In this document: in pieces, positions 1 through 5,194 of the stretch
Position numbering within the stretch: the stretch's first letter is position 1
How the letters are laid out: the number at the start of each line of letters is the position of its first letter
DNA from: an uncultured bacterium
GTDB taxonomy: Bacteria > Planctomycetota > Phycisphaerae > Phycisphaerales > SM1A02
Direction: 5' to 3'
Assembly (NCBI GenBank): GCA_903914045.1
Contig: CAIWNO010000063.1
Span: forward strand, 1 to 5,356
Length of the DNA stretch: 5,356 bases
Translations under genes and position numbers: made by a program
The notes under the pieces: model-generated
Databases searched by the model: none
Told to the model about the DNA's origin: nothing
The model's input: only the letters and a program-made list of their open reading frames with translations

Positions 1-594
1 GCGAAAGATGTTGCGGTGACAACAGTTGGCGGAACGGCGACTAAGACTGGCGGATTTACTTACACCGCTGGATTCACAGACGATGGAACTACGCCGGGCT
101 CAAATGGAAATTCAAGCGGCGATGCTGTCGCACGCAAGGGCGGTAATGGCAATGACACAAGCGCTGGACAATCCACAACGGCTGCGGGCGAAACTGTTGC
201 CGCCGCGCCAATGGGCATTGAGTTGTATTTGCAAACTGTGGCGCTGCGTGCGGACGCCGAAACTGATTGCAATATCAACAGCGATGCTTTTGCTGGCGCA
301 GATTTGGGTGACACATTCAGCGGCGCAACCACTTCAACTGGGCCTGTGACACAGACGGACTCAGTCAACAACGACGCGTTCGCGCAATTCATTGACCTGG
401 ATCACAACGGCGTGGCCGACAAGTGTCAGTTGCGCGCCGGCGACCTTGATCTTGACGGCGCCATCACTCAAAGCGACATGTCGATCTTGCTCAACATGAT
501 TGGCTTGGAACCTGTGCTTGGCATTGGCGACATGGACGGCAACGGCGTGCTGGACGCGCCCGATGTGGGCGTGCTGTTGTTGCGGATGCAGTAA
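1..594 (+). CDS. C-terminal part of a secreted IPT/TIG and dockerin-like protein (5' end outside window)
   Basis: The reading frame is open from base 1 and ends in TAA at 594, leaving 197 residues of a longer protein; an internal GTG at 16 is unlikely to be the real start. Residues 1-22 resemble the last strands of an IPT/TIG immunoglobulin-like domain (DVAVTTVGGTATKTGGFTY). A Gly/Ser/Thr/Asn-rich linker follows to about residue 70. The tail carries three acidic calcium-type loops: DLDHNGVADKC (about 132-142), DLDLDGAITQSD (148-159) and DMDGNGVLDAPD (177-188). The last two have the D-x-D-x-D/N-G spacing of a type I dockerin pair, each followed by a hydrophobic helix. Such tails are common on large exported planctomycete proteins. 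A role in cell-surface attachment or calcium-stabilised folding is inferred. There are no catalytic motifs in view, and the function of the whole protein is unknown. Confidence 0.8.
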   Translation, partial: AKDVAVTTVGGTATKTGGFTYTAGFTDDGTTPGSNGNSSGDAVARKGGNGNDTSAGQSTTAAGETVAAAPMGIELYLQTVALRADAETDCNINSDAFAGADLGDTFSGATTSTGPVTQTDSVNNDAFAQFIDLDHNGVADKCQLRAGDLDLDGAITQSDMSILLNMIGLEPVLGIGDMDGNGVLDAPDVGVLLLRMQ

Positions 595-664
595 GTGCTG
601 GCCCTCAAAGACGCTTCCCATTGGCCATGCGCAGACTGCACTCTTTAGCCATGATTTGGCCTAG

Positions 665-693
665 TTGAGTCCTTGACCAGTTTACGCTATCAT
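665..693 (+). promoter_or_regulatory. Putative sigma-70-type promoter of rpmH
   Basis: A -35-like TTGAGT (665-670) is followed after 17 bases by a -10-like TATCAT (688-693). These match the consensus hexamers at 4/6 and 5/6. Transcription would start near 700, about 20 bases before the rpmH ATG, giving a short leader that just fits the ribosome binding site. The call rests on consensus matching alone. The rest of the 595-719 gap shows no gene and no convincing terminator for the preceding gene. Confidence 0.5.
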
Positions 694-707
694 GTCCGAC
701 CCTACTT

Positions 708-713
708 GAAGGA
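708..713 (+). promoter_or_regulatory. Ribosome binding site of rpmH
   Basis: GAAGGA lies six bases before the ATG at 720. It is a strong Shine-Dalgarno match and fixes the start of this small gene. Confidence 0.8.
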
Positions 714-719
714 ACCAAC

Positions 720-854
720 ATGCATTATCCGCACAAACTCAGTCGAATTAAAAAGCTCCGCAAAGTTGGTTTTCGCGCTCGTATGCAAACCAGCAAGGGT
801 CGCGCCATCTTAAATCGCAAGCGTCGAATTGGTCGCAAGATTAAGACCCGCTAA
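720..854 (+). CDS. rpmH: 50S ribosomal protein L34
   Basis: This ORF encodes 44 residues, the usual bacterial L34 length, and is too short for ordinary long-ORF calling. The product is highly basic and carries the family features: an N-terminal HPHKLSRIKK-like segment (here HYPHKLSRIKKLR), then GFRARMQTSKGRAILNRKR, and a final RRIGRKIKTR basic tail. L34 is a structural protein of the large ribosomal subunit bound in 23S rRNA. The ATG has a strong GAAGGA ribosome binding site and a good promoter just upstream. In most bacteria rpmH is followed by rnpA (RNase P protein) and lies near dnaA. Here the next gene is a shikimate kinase whose reading frame begins inside rpmH, so the classical cluster is not kept. 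Confidence 0.96.
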   Translation: MHYPHKLSRIKKLRKVGFRARMQTSKGRAILNRKRRIGRKIKTR

Positions 855-1443
855 TCAGCGTGGCCGCATCAACAATATTGGAACAATATTAGTTTTGATT
901 GGTCTGCGACTTTCTGGAAAGTCCACCCTTGGTCCTATTGTGGCCGCGCATTTGCAACGCGACTTTGTGGACCTTGACCATGCGGTCTTGCAGAAGCTTG
1001 GCACCACAAACGTCACTCAAACTTTTCGTGATATTGGCGAGCTTGCTTGGCGCAACGCCGAGCGAGACGAACTCACGCGCTTGCTGGCTGAGAAAAAAGA
1101 TTGCGTGATTGCGCTTGGTGGCGGAACTCCGACAGCGGCAGGCGTTGCGGATATTTTGCAAGCTGCAAAGGCGCGAAATGAAATCTGTATCGCCTTGCTT
1201 GATCCCGGCGAAAGTGAACTTGCTGTGCGCTTAAAAAACAATCGCGGCGATCGTCCGTTGCTGAATGCGGCCGCCGCAAGTGGCGACGCGGGCGCTGACG
1301 CCACCGCGGAAGTTGGCGCGATTTTCGCAAGCCGCATGCCGCTTTATCGCACGCTGGCGAATGTCATTGTGGACACCAAGGAAAGCGAACACGCGTGCGC
1401 CAAGAAATTGCTTGCCGCGTTTGCTGACGCGCGTGCAAAGTGA
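829..1443 (+). CDS. aroK: Shikimate kinase
   Basis: Shikimate kinase phosphorylates shikimate at the 3-hydroxyl with ATP, in the cytoplasmic chorismate pathway to aromatic amino acids. From the TTG at 829 the product has 204 residues. Visible family motifs are the Walker A loop GLRLSGKS (25-32), the DLD pair (48-50), GELAWRNAE with the shikimate-contacting Arg (75), the GGG loop (97-99), the lid segment RGDRPLL (139-145) and SRMPLYR (168-174). All expected catalytic residues are present. The start is uncertain. No ATG or GTG lies in frame before the Walker loop. TTG 829 is inside rpmH (26-bp overlap), and TTG 895 would remove the first beta strand. Residues 1-18 are unlike the family, so an ATT/ATC start near 868-877 is possible. 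Translation may be coupled to rpmH. The 3' end of the gene is the first, diverged copy of a 59-bp tandem repeat. Confidence 0.9.
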   Translation: MVARLRPANQRGRINNIGTILVLIGLRLSGKSTLGPIVAAHLQRDFVDLDHAVLQKLGTTNVTQTFRDIGELAWRNAERDELTRLLAEKKDCVIALGGGTPTAAGVADILQAAKARNEICIALLDPGESELAVRLKNNRGDRPLLNAAAASGDAGADATAEVGAIFASRMPLYRTLANVIVDTKESEHACAKKLLAAFADARAK

Positions 1444-1561
1444 AATCTCAAAGCGTGCGCCCACAAGTTGCTGCCCCGTTCACTGACACGCGTGCAAAGT
1501 GAAATCTCAAAGCGTGCGCCCAAAAGTTGCTGCCCCGTTCACTGACGCGCGTGCAAAGTGA
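1385..1561. repeat. 59-bp tandem repeat, three copies, arising from the 3' end of aroK
   Basis: Three head-to-tail units end at 1443, 1502 and 1561, each finishing with GCGTGCAAAGTGA, which contains the aroK stop codon in the first copy. The second and third units differ at only two of 59 bases. The first, inside the coding region, is clearly diverged from them. A one-base deletion separates the later copies from the coding frame, but they still translate piecewise to relatives of the kinase C-terminus (ACAxKLL then APFTDxRAK and stop). The sequence just after 1561 may hold a further decayed fragment. The repeats lie outside the functional kinase frame, so copy-number change would not alter the protein. 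Confidence 0.85.
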
Positions 1562-1606
1562 AACTGAAACGCGCGCAGTGCAACCTTTCAGTTCTTGAAT
1601 TTTTTT
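1562..1606 (+). terminator. Probable intrinsic terminator after aroK
   Basis: AACTGAAA (1562-1569) and TTTCAGTT (1586-1593) form a perfect 8-bp inverted repeat with a 16-base loop. A run of seven T follows at 1600-1606. The T-run is six bases beyond the stem, slightly further than ideal, and the stem is not very GC-rich. It lies directly after the tandem repeats and between convergent genes, where a terminator is expected. Read on the other strand, the stem is followed only by TCACTTT, a weaker stop for rnc. Confidence 0.5.
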
Positions 1607-1645
1607 GCAGCAGCGCAACTTTTCAGCGCCCACGCATCCGCAGCG

Positions 1646-2401
1646 TTATTTTCCGCCGCTTGAATCTGGTTTCGCGCGCGACAATGGGCGAGCGACTTCA
1701 ATGCCGCGCTCATCCAGCGCAATCACTCCAAGCTCACGAAGTGCCGACTGCGCCGCGGCTTGCTCGCCGGCTTTTTTACTTGCGCCCCAACATGACGAGA
1801 AACGACGATCCCCACTAATCACCGCTATTTCAAAGCACTTCGCGTGGTCAGGGCCCTTCTCATCAAGAATCATGTAAATGGGCGGCGACATGTGCAACGA
1901 CACCAGCGTTTGTTGCAGCACACTCTTAAAATTATGTTGATGCCCGCCGTGCAATGACTCATGAATGCGCGGACCAAGATGGCGAAGAATGAACTCCTGC
2001 GCCGGCGCCAATCCCCCGTCCAAATAAATGGCGCCAATGACGGATTCCAACACCGCCGCGCTTACTGAGCCCGGAAGCGTGGCCGCGGTCCCCATGCCCT
2101 TGCCCAGGCGCAGTGCCTCGTGCAATTTCAATTCAATGGAAATTTCCGCGCACACTTGTCTGCTCACCGCGTGGCTTTTCACTTTGGTCAAATCGCCTTC
2201 AAGGCTTTCCGCAAGCGAGCGGAACAAATGTTCACACACCACCAAACCAAGCACGGCGTCACCAAGAAATTCCTGACGCTCATTACTCTTTGATCGATGG
2301 TCCGACAGCGACGCATGCGTTAACGCAGTTTCCAAGAGAGTCAGGTCTTGAAAGTGATAACCAATGCGCTCTTGAACTTCTGCAAACGGAATGTCTTTCA
2401 C
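1646..2401 (-). CDS. rnc: Ribonuclease III
   Basis: RNase III is a homodimeric endonuclease that cuts double-stranded RNA, including rRNA precursors and structured mRNA leaders. The product has 251 residues. The nuclease domain occupies about 1-150 with the signature NERQEFLGDAVLG (40-52; catalytic-site E41, E44, D48) and the second metal-site segment VLESVIGAIYLDGG (117-130; E119). The dsRNA-binding domain spans about 157-225: NFKSVLQQ, then GPDHAKCFE, then SKKAGEQAAAQSAL. The Asp normally found three residues before E119 is Ala116. The start is GTG at 2401, preceded by AAGAGG (2412-2407) with a five-base spacer, which supports it over other choices. The tail of about 20 residues after the dsRNA-binding domain is not conserved in type. 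rnc lies downstream of a PilZ gene on the same strand but appears to have its own promoter and a structured leader. It converges on aroK. Confidence 0.95.
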   Translation of the reverse strand: MKDIPFAEVQERIGYHFQDLTLLETALTHASLSDHRSKSNERQEFLGDAVLGLVVCEHLFRSLAESLEGDLTKVKSHAVSRQVCAEISIELKLHEALRLGKGMGTAATLPGSVSAAVLESVIGAIYLDGGLAPAQEFILRHLGPRIHESLHGGHQHNFKSVLQQTLVSLHMSPPIYMILDEKGPDHAKCFEIAVISGDRRFSSCWGASKKAGEQAAAQSALRELGVIALDERGIEVARPLSRAKPDSSGGK

Positions 2402-2406
2402 AAGAA

Positions 2407-2412
2407 CCTCTT
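2407..2412 (-). promoter_or_regulatory. Ribosome binding site of rnc
   Basis: On the minus strand AAGAGG lies five bases before the GTG start at 2401 and directly abuts the 5-bp GC hairpin at 2413-2426. It decides the GTG start for RNase III. Confidence 0.7.
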
Positions 2413-2426
2413 GCCGCGTGGGCGGC
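2413..2426 (-). other. GC-rich hairpin abutting the rnc ribosome binding site
   Basis: On the minus strand GCCGC, a CCAC loop and GCGGC form a perfect 5-bp stem ending immediately before AAGAGG. It is short enough to occur by chance. Its position could influence ribosome access. Confidence 0.4.
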
Positions 2427-2443
2427 GCTAAACGACTTTATGT

Positions 2444-2501
2444 CGCGGGTTCTCCAGAAGACTCCCATTTGAAAATGAGGAAGTCCACTGGAGATCACGC
2501 G
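2444..2501 (-). other. Long imperfect stem-loop in the predicted rnc leader
   Basis: Arms CGCG/CGCG (2498-2501 with 2444-2447) and TCTCCAG/CTGGAGA (2488-2494 with 2451-2457) enclose an inner stem (2474-2486 with 2459-2469) with two single-U bulges and a UUCA loop. Read as minus-strand RNA, about 23 base pairs can form, including a G.U at 2486/2459 that would be an A.C mismatch on the plus strand. The two stems are separated by single or few-base internal mismatches, as in RNase III substrates. The structure was worked out by hand; no folding energy was computed. Confidence 0.6.
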
Positions 2502-2503
2502 TT

Positions 2504-2527
2504 CAAATTGCTCACGCGAGCAACTTG
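2504..2527 (-). other. 10-bp stem-loop near the predicted 5' end of the rnc transcript
   Basis: As minus-strand RNA, CAAGUUGCUC pairs with GAGCAAUUUG around a GCGU loop, giving a continuous 10-bp stem with one G.U pair (2524/2507). On the plus strand that pair is an A.C mismatch, so the fold favours rnc-sense RNA. There is no T-run, so this is not an intrinsic terminator for the upstream PilZ gene. The adjacent DNA GAGCAA-C-TTGCTC (2518-2530) is a near-palindrome and could instead be a protein-binding site next to the -10 hexamer. Confidence 0.55.
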
Positions 2528-2530
2528 CTC

Positions 2531-2560
2531 AATACATCAAACATGCATCAACTGAGTCAA
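2531..2560 (-). promoter_or_regulatory. Putative promoter of rnc
   Basis: On the minus strand TTGACT (2560-2555) and TGTATT (2536-2531) are spaced by 18 bases. They match the -35 consensus 5/6 and the -10 consensus 4/6. The start point would fall near 2524, at the base of the first leader hairpin, leaving a leader of about 120 nt before the GTG. This makes rnc transcribable apart from the PilZ gene. Evidence is consensus matching only. Confidence 0.45.
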
Positions 2561-2610
2561 GGCACTCCAACACAATACAACTACAATGTGGCCGCGAATC
2601 AGTTAATTCT

Positions 2611-3021
2611 TTATCTCAACTGACCAAGCGAAGCGCTTTCAATTAGGGCGCTCATGCGCAACTCATCCGTGTCACTGGCGAAATTTTGAATTTCAATACC
2701 CATGCGCCGCGGTCCTGGATCATCAATCTCATCAAACACGCGCGTTACAACGCCCGTGAAATGGATGGCTTTGAGAATGCCCGCGAAAAAGAAATCGACT
2801 TCAACTTGCTTACCCACTTGCAGGGCTTCGTCCAACTCCAAACGAATTCCAGTGGCGCTCAGGTTGTACACATGCCCTTCTTTTGGCGCGCCATCGCTAT
2901 GAACAACCACTCGCGAAACATCAGCTCGCAAAGCAAAGCGTTCGGTCACGCGTCGTTCATTGGTACTGTTGGGTTCAAGGGTTTGCATTGCTAATTCTGA
3001 ACTACAATTCTTAAGAGTCAT
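2611..3021 (-). CDS. PilZ-domain protein, likely c-di-GMP receptor
   Basis: The 136-residue product is essentially one PilZ domain. It shows both parts of the c-di-GMP binding signature: the RxxxR motif (R24-V-T-E-R28, in ERRVTERF) and the [D/N]xSxxG motif (N53-L-S55-A-T-G58), followed by beta strands and the closing MGIEI (107-111). PilZ proteins bind cyclic di-GMP and change the activity of a partner controlling motility, surface attachment or polysaccharide output. No partner domain is fused here, so the output is unknown. There is no signal peptide or membrane segment, so it should be cytoplasmic. The ATG at 3021 lacks a good ribosome binding site. An in-frame ATG at 2988 (residue 12) would also keep the whole domain. 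The gene is divergent from ilvC and lies 209 bp upstream of rnc. Confidence 0.88.
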   Translation of the reverse strand: MTLKNCSSELAMQTLEPNSTNERRVTERFALRADVSRVVVHSDGAPKEGHVYNLSATGIRLELDEALQVGKQVEVDFFFAGILKAIHFTGVVTRVFDEIDDPGPRRMGIEIQNFASDTDELRMSALIESASLGQLR

Positions 3022-3060
3022 ACGGCTGTTATCGGTCAGGAGATCTTTAAAACTTAAACT

Positions 3061-3127
3061 TGCCTAAACATTTGGCACACAATTTAGACATGCATGAAGT
3101 GTGCTATTTAATTTGGCCTAACCAAAT
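3061..3127. repeat. Cluster of inverted repeats in the PilZ-ilvC divergent region
   Basis: Three dyads are visible. An imperfect one, TGCCTAAACATTTGGCA, lies at 3061-3077. GCACAC (3075-3080) matches GTGTGC (3099-3104) perfectly across 18 bases. ATTTGG (3111-3116) matches CCAAAT (3122-3127) around CCTAA. The second straddles the predicted ilvC -35 and the third sits on the predicted start point, where repressor or activator sites are often found. The word ATTTGGC occurs twice (3070-3076 and 3111-3117). No known operator was recognised. Confidence 0.45.
3085..3112 (+). promoter_or_regulatory. Putative promoter of ilvC-uppP
   Basis: TAGACA (3085-3090) and TTTAAT (3107-3112) each match the sigma-70 hexamers at 5/6, with a 16-base spacer. 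The start point would be near 3119, about 55 bases before the ilvC ATG. The promoter is embedded in inverted repeats. Evidence is consensus matching only. No clear promoter was found for the divergent PilZ gene. Confidence 0.5.
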
Positions 3128-3174
3128 AAGAATGCCAAAATGCGACAAGTTTTTTGTCTTTTTTGTACTCTGCC

Positions 3175-4215
3175 ATGGTGTCGATGCCAAACAACACGCC
3201 CCAAGAGGCGATAATAATTCAGAATGAGGCCGATGCTCCACTTGCGCCGCTGATTGGAAAGTCAGTCTGCATATTGGGTTACGGAAATCAAGGGCAAGCC
3301 CACGCGCAGAATTTGCGCGATAGCGGCGTCTTGGTGCGGGTTGGATCCGAGCCAGCCACTCGCGGATGTTCAGCGGCCAAAGCGGCTGGATTTGAGGTGC
3401 TTTCAAGCGCCAAAGCCGTTGAAAATGCAGATTTGGTGATTGTGGCCTTGCCTGACGAAATCCATGGAAAAATTTGGAATTCAGTCATTGAGCCGCATCT
3501 TGCTCCACATGCAGTGGTGGGATTTTTGCACGGGTTCTCGATTCGCTTTGGCATGGTCAAACCACCAGCCAACATTGGCGTGGTCATGGTGGCTCCAAAA
3601 GGTCCGGGCAAAACATTGCGCGATCGCTTTGTCATGGGCCAAGGAATTCCTAGTTTGTTTGCTGTGCATGCAAACGGAGCCAATGCACACAACACGCGCG
3701 CACTTGGTCTTGCATGGGCAAATGGTATTGGTTCGCTGCGCGCGGCAATTATTGAAACCACTTTCGCCGCGGAGGCGGAAACGGATTTGTTCGGCGAGCA
3801 ATCCGTGTTGTGCGGCGGAATGCTGGCGCTGGTGAAAGTGGCGTATGAAACCTTAGTTGAAGCGGGATATCCACCGCTGCTTGCGTACATTGAATGTTGC
3901 CATGAGCTGAAGCAGGTCGCGGACTTGCTGTACGAGCGTGGTCCATCAGGCATGCGCGACGCCATTAGCACCACCGCGGAGTTTGGCGCGTTTGACGCAG
4001 AAAATATTTTGCTCACACAGAAATTGCGCGACGACTTCAAACGCATTTTAACTTCCGTGCGTGATGGAACTTTTGCGGAGCGATTTCAACGCGACGCCGA
4101 TGATGGATTTGCGCACCTGAAACAAATGCAAGAAGCCGCGCAGCGACATCCAATTGAAGCCGCGGGCCACGCGGTCAGAGCTTTGATTCCTTGGTTGAAG
4201 AAAGAACATAAATGA
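3175..4215 (+). CDS. ilvC: Ketol-acid reductoisomerase (class I)
   Basis: KARI converts acetolactate or acetohydroxybutyrate to the dihydroxy acid by Mg-dependent alkyl migration and NAD(P)H reduction, the second common step to valine, leucine and isoleucine. From ATG 3175 the product is 346 residues, the class I (short) size. The Rossmann loop is GYGNQG (35-40). Active-site residues are all present: H119 (HGFSI), K142 (APKGPG), D204 and E208 (ETDLFGEQ), E240 and E244 (YIECCHEL) and S265 (ISTTAE). The knotted C-terminal domain ends in the usual HPIEAAGHAVRALIPW. The cofactor loop GSEPATRGCS (57-66) is unusual for an NADPH enzyme. The start is uncertain: ATG 3184 is as good, neither has a clear ribosome binding site, and TTG 3154 adds residues unlike the family. 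The stop overlaps the uppP start by ATGA. No other ilv gene is in the window. Confidence 0.95.
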   Translation: MVSMPNNTPQEAIIIQNEADAPLAPLIGKSVCILGYGNQGQAHAQNLRDSGVLVRVGSEPATRGCSAAKAAGFEVLSSAKAVENADLVIVALPDEIHGKIWNSVIEPHLAPHAVVGFLHGFSIRFGMVKPPANIGVVMVAPKGPGKTLRDRFVMGQGIPSLFAVHANGANAHNTRALGLAWANGIGSLRAAIIETTFAAEAETDLFGEQSVLCGGMLALVKVAYETLVEAGYPPLLAYIECCHELKQVADLLYERGPSGMRDAISTTAEFGAFDAENILLTQKLRDDFKRILTSVRDGTFAERFQRDADDGFAHLKQMQEAAQRHPIEAAGHAVRALIPWLKKEHK

Positions 4216-5126
4216 CGCTATTTGACGCGATTATCCTTGGAATTGTTGAAGGCGTGACGGAATATTTACCCGTCAGCAGCACCGGGCATCTCATTCTGGC
4301 GGCGTCCATGCTTGGCCTTGGAAAAACAGATGGCGGCTCCAACTTGGCGGCTATTAAAGAGTCGCTGGATCAATTTGAAATCATCATTCAAGGCGGCGCA
4401 ATTTTGGCGGTGGCTGGTTTGTACTGGAAAAGATTGCGCACCATGGCGCAAGGTTGCGTTGGCGTGGCGCTTCCCAGTCGGGCAACCACGGAGTCGCGAA
4501 TTGGATTTGGGTTGCTCGTAAAACTTGTAATCGCATTCATTCCCGCTGCCGTCATTGGCTTGGCGTTTCGCAAGACCATCAAGGCGCATTTGTTTTTTCC
4601 AGGACCTGTGGTGGCGGCGCTCTTGGTTGGCGGCGTGGCGATGGTGTTGCTGAAGAGTTGGAACCAGAAAAAAATCGAGAAGCACTACGAGCCAGGCGAC
4701 GCGTTGGCTCGGTTGACACTGAAGGGCGCTTTGATCATTGGCATGATGCAAATTCTGGCAATGATGCCGGGAACCAGTCGCTCACTGGTGACATTGCTTG
4801 GCGGAATGTTGGTTGGACTTTCACCCGTCGCCGCGGCGGAGTTTGCGTTCTTGTTGGGGCTTCCCACATTGGGTGCGGCATCGCTGTATGAAAGCCTGAG
4901 CGTCATCAAGGGCGGCTCTGAATCAATTCACCAATTCATCACCGCATTGGGCGGGCCACTTCCAATTATTGTGGGGCTTGTCACGGCCACAATTAGCGCG
5001 GCCATAAGCGTAAAATGGCTAGTGAAATGGCTGGGAAACCACACCTTGGCGCTCTTTGGCTGGTGGCGAATTGTGGTGGCTGGAAGTTTTGCCTGGGCCG
5101 TGTACGCGGGTTGGATCGCACGTTGA
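4212..5126 (+). CDS. uppP: Undecaprenyl-diphosphatase
   Basis: UppP (BacA family) is a polytopic inner-membrane phosphatase that turns undecaprenyl pyrophosphate into undecaprenyl phosphate, the lipid carrier for peptidoglycan and other envelope polymers. Activity in this family also gives bacitracin resistance. The product has 304 residues, somewhat longer than the usual 265-280. The two signature regions are clear: EGVTEYLPVSSTGHLIL (13-29; E13, E17, S22-S23, H26) and MPGTSRSLVT (185-194; R190), followed by EFAFLLGLPT (210-219). Several strongly hydrophobic membrane spans lie between and after them. The extra length lies mainly in loops at about 35-55 and the cytoplasmic segment at about 148-168. 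The ATG overlaps the ilvC stop codon (ATGA), so the two are probably co-transcribed and translationally coupled. The pairing has no obvious metabolic logic. Confidence 0.95.
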   Translation: MTLFDAIILGIVEGVTEYLPVSSTGHLILAASMLGLGKTDGGSNLAAIKESLDQFEIIIQGGAILAVAGLYWKRLRTMAQGCVGVALPSRATTESRIGFGLLVKLVIAFIPAAVIGLAFRKTIKAHLFFPGPVVAALLVGGVAMVLLKSWNQKKIEKHYEPGDALARLTLKGALIIGMMQILAMMPGTSRSLVTLLGGMLVGLSPVAAAEFAFLLGLPTLGAASLYESLSVIKGGSESIHQFITALGGPLPIIVGLVTATISAAISVKWLVKWLGNHTLALFGWWRIVVAGSFAWAVYAGWIAR

Positions 5127-5194
5127 TGACTTCAAATAATTTTCCCCAATACGACTAAGATCACGTTCCAAAAGAAATGGACTGAACAAATCCC

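Noticed and set aside
1444..1561. Repeats considered as a CRISPR array
   Set aside because: The units are directly adjacent with no unique spacers, and they resemble the end of aroK.
1604..1622. TTGC-AGCAGC-GCAA hairpin followed by CTTTT as a terminator
   Set aside because: It has only four base pairs and a short T-run; the 8-bp inverted repeat at 1562-1593 with seven T is a better candidate.
1558..1877. Two overlapping plus-strand open frames across the repeat end and the rnc 3' region
   Set aside because: They are antisense to the RNase III dsRNA-binding domain and low-complexity basic, with no family resemblance or ribosome binding site.
2113..2472. Plus-strand open frame of 119 codons opposite the rnc start and leader
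   Set aside because: It is antisense to RNase III and has no recognisable motif; the leader part is better explained by RNA structure.
3154..3174. TTG 3154 as the ilvC start
   Set aside because: It adds seven residues unlike KARI N-termini, lies in a T-rich stretch and has no ribosome binding site; ATG 3175 or 3184 fits better.
3288..4046. Long open frame of 252 codons on the minus strand opposite ilvC
   Set aside because: It lies wholly antisense to a clearly conserved enzyme, has no domain-like pattern, and is explained by the codon bias of ilvC.
5126..5158. Ten-codon ORF (MTSNNFPQYD) overlapping the uppP stop, in the frame of the downstream membrane protein
   Set aside because: Two stop codons (TAA 5156, TGA 5183) separate it from ATG 5195, and it is too short to support as a gene or as a true N-terminus.
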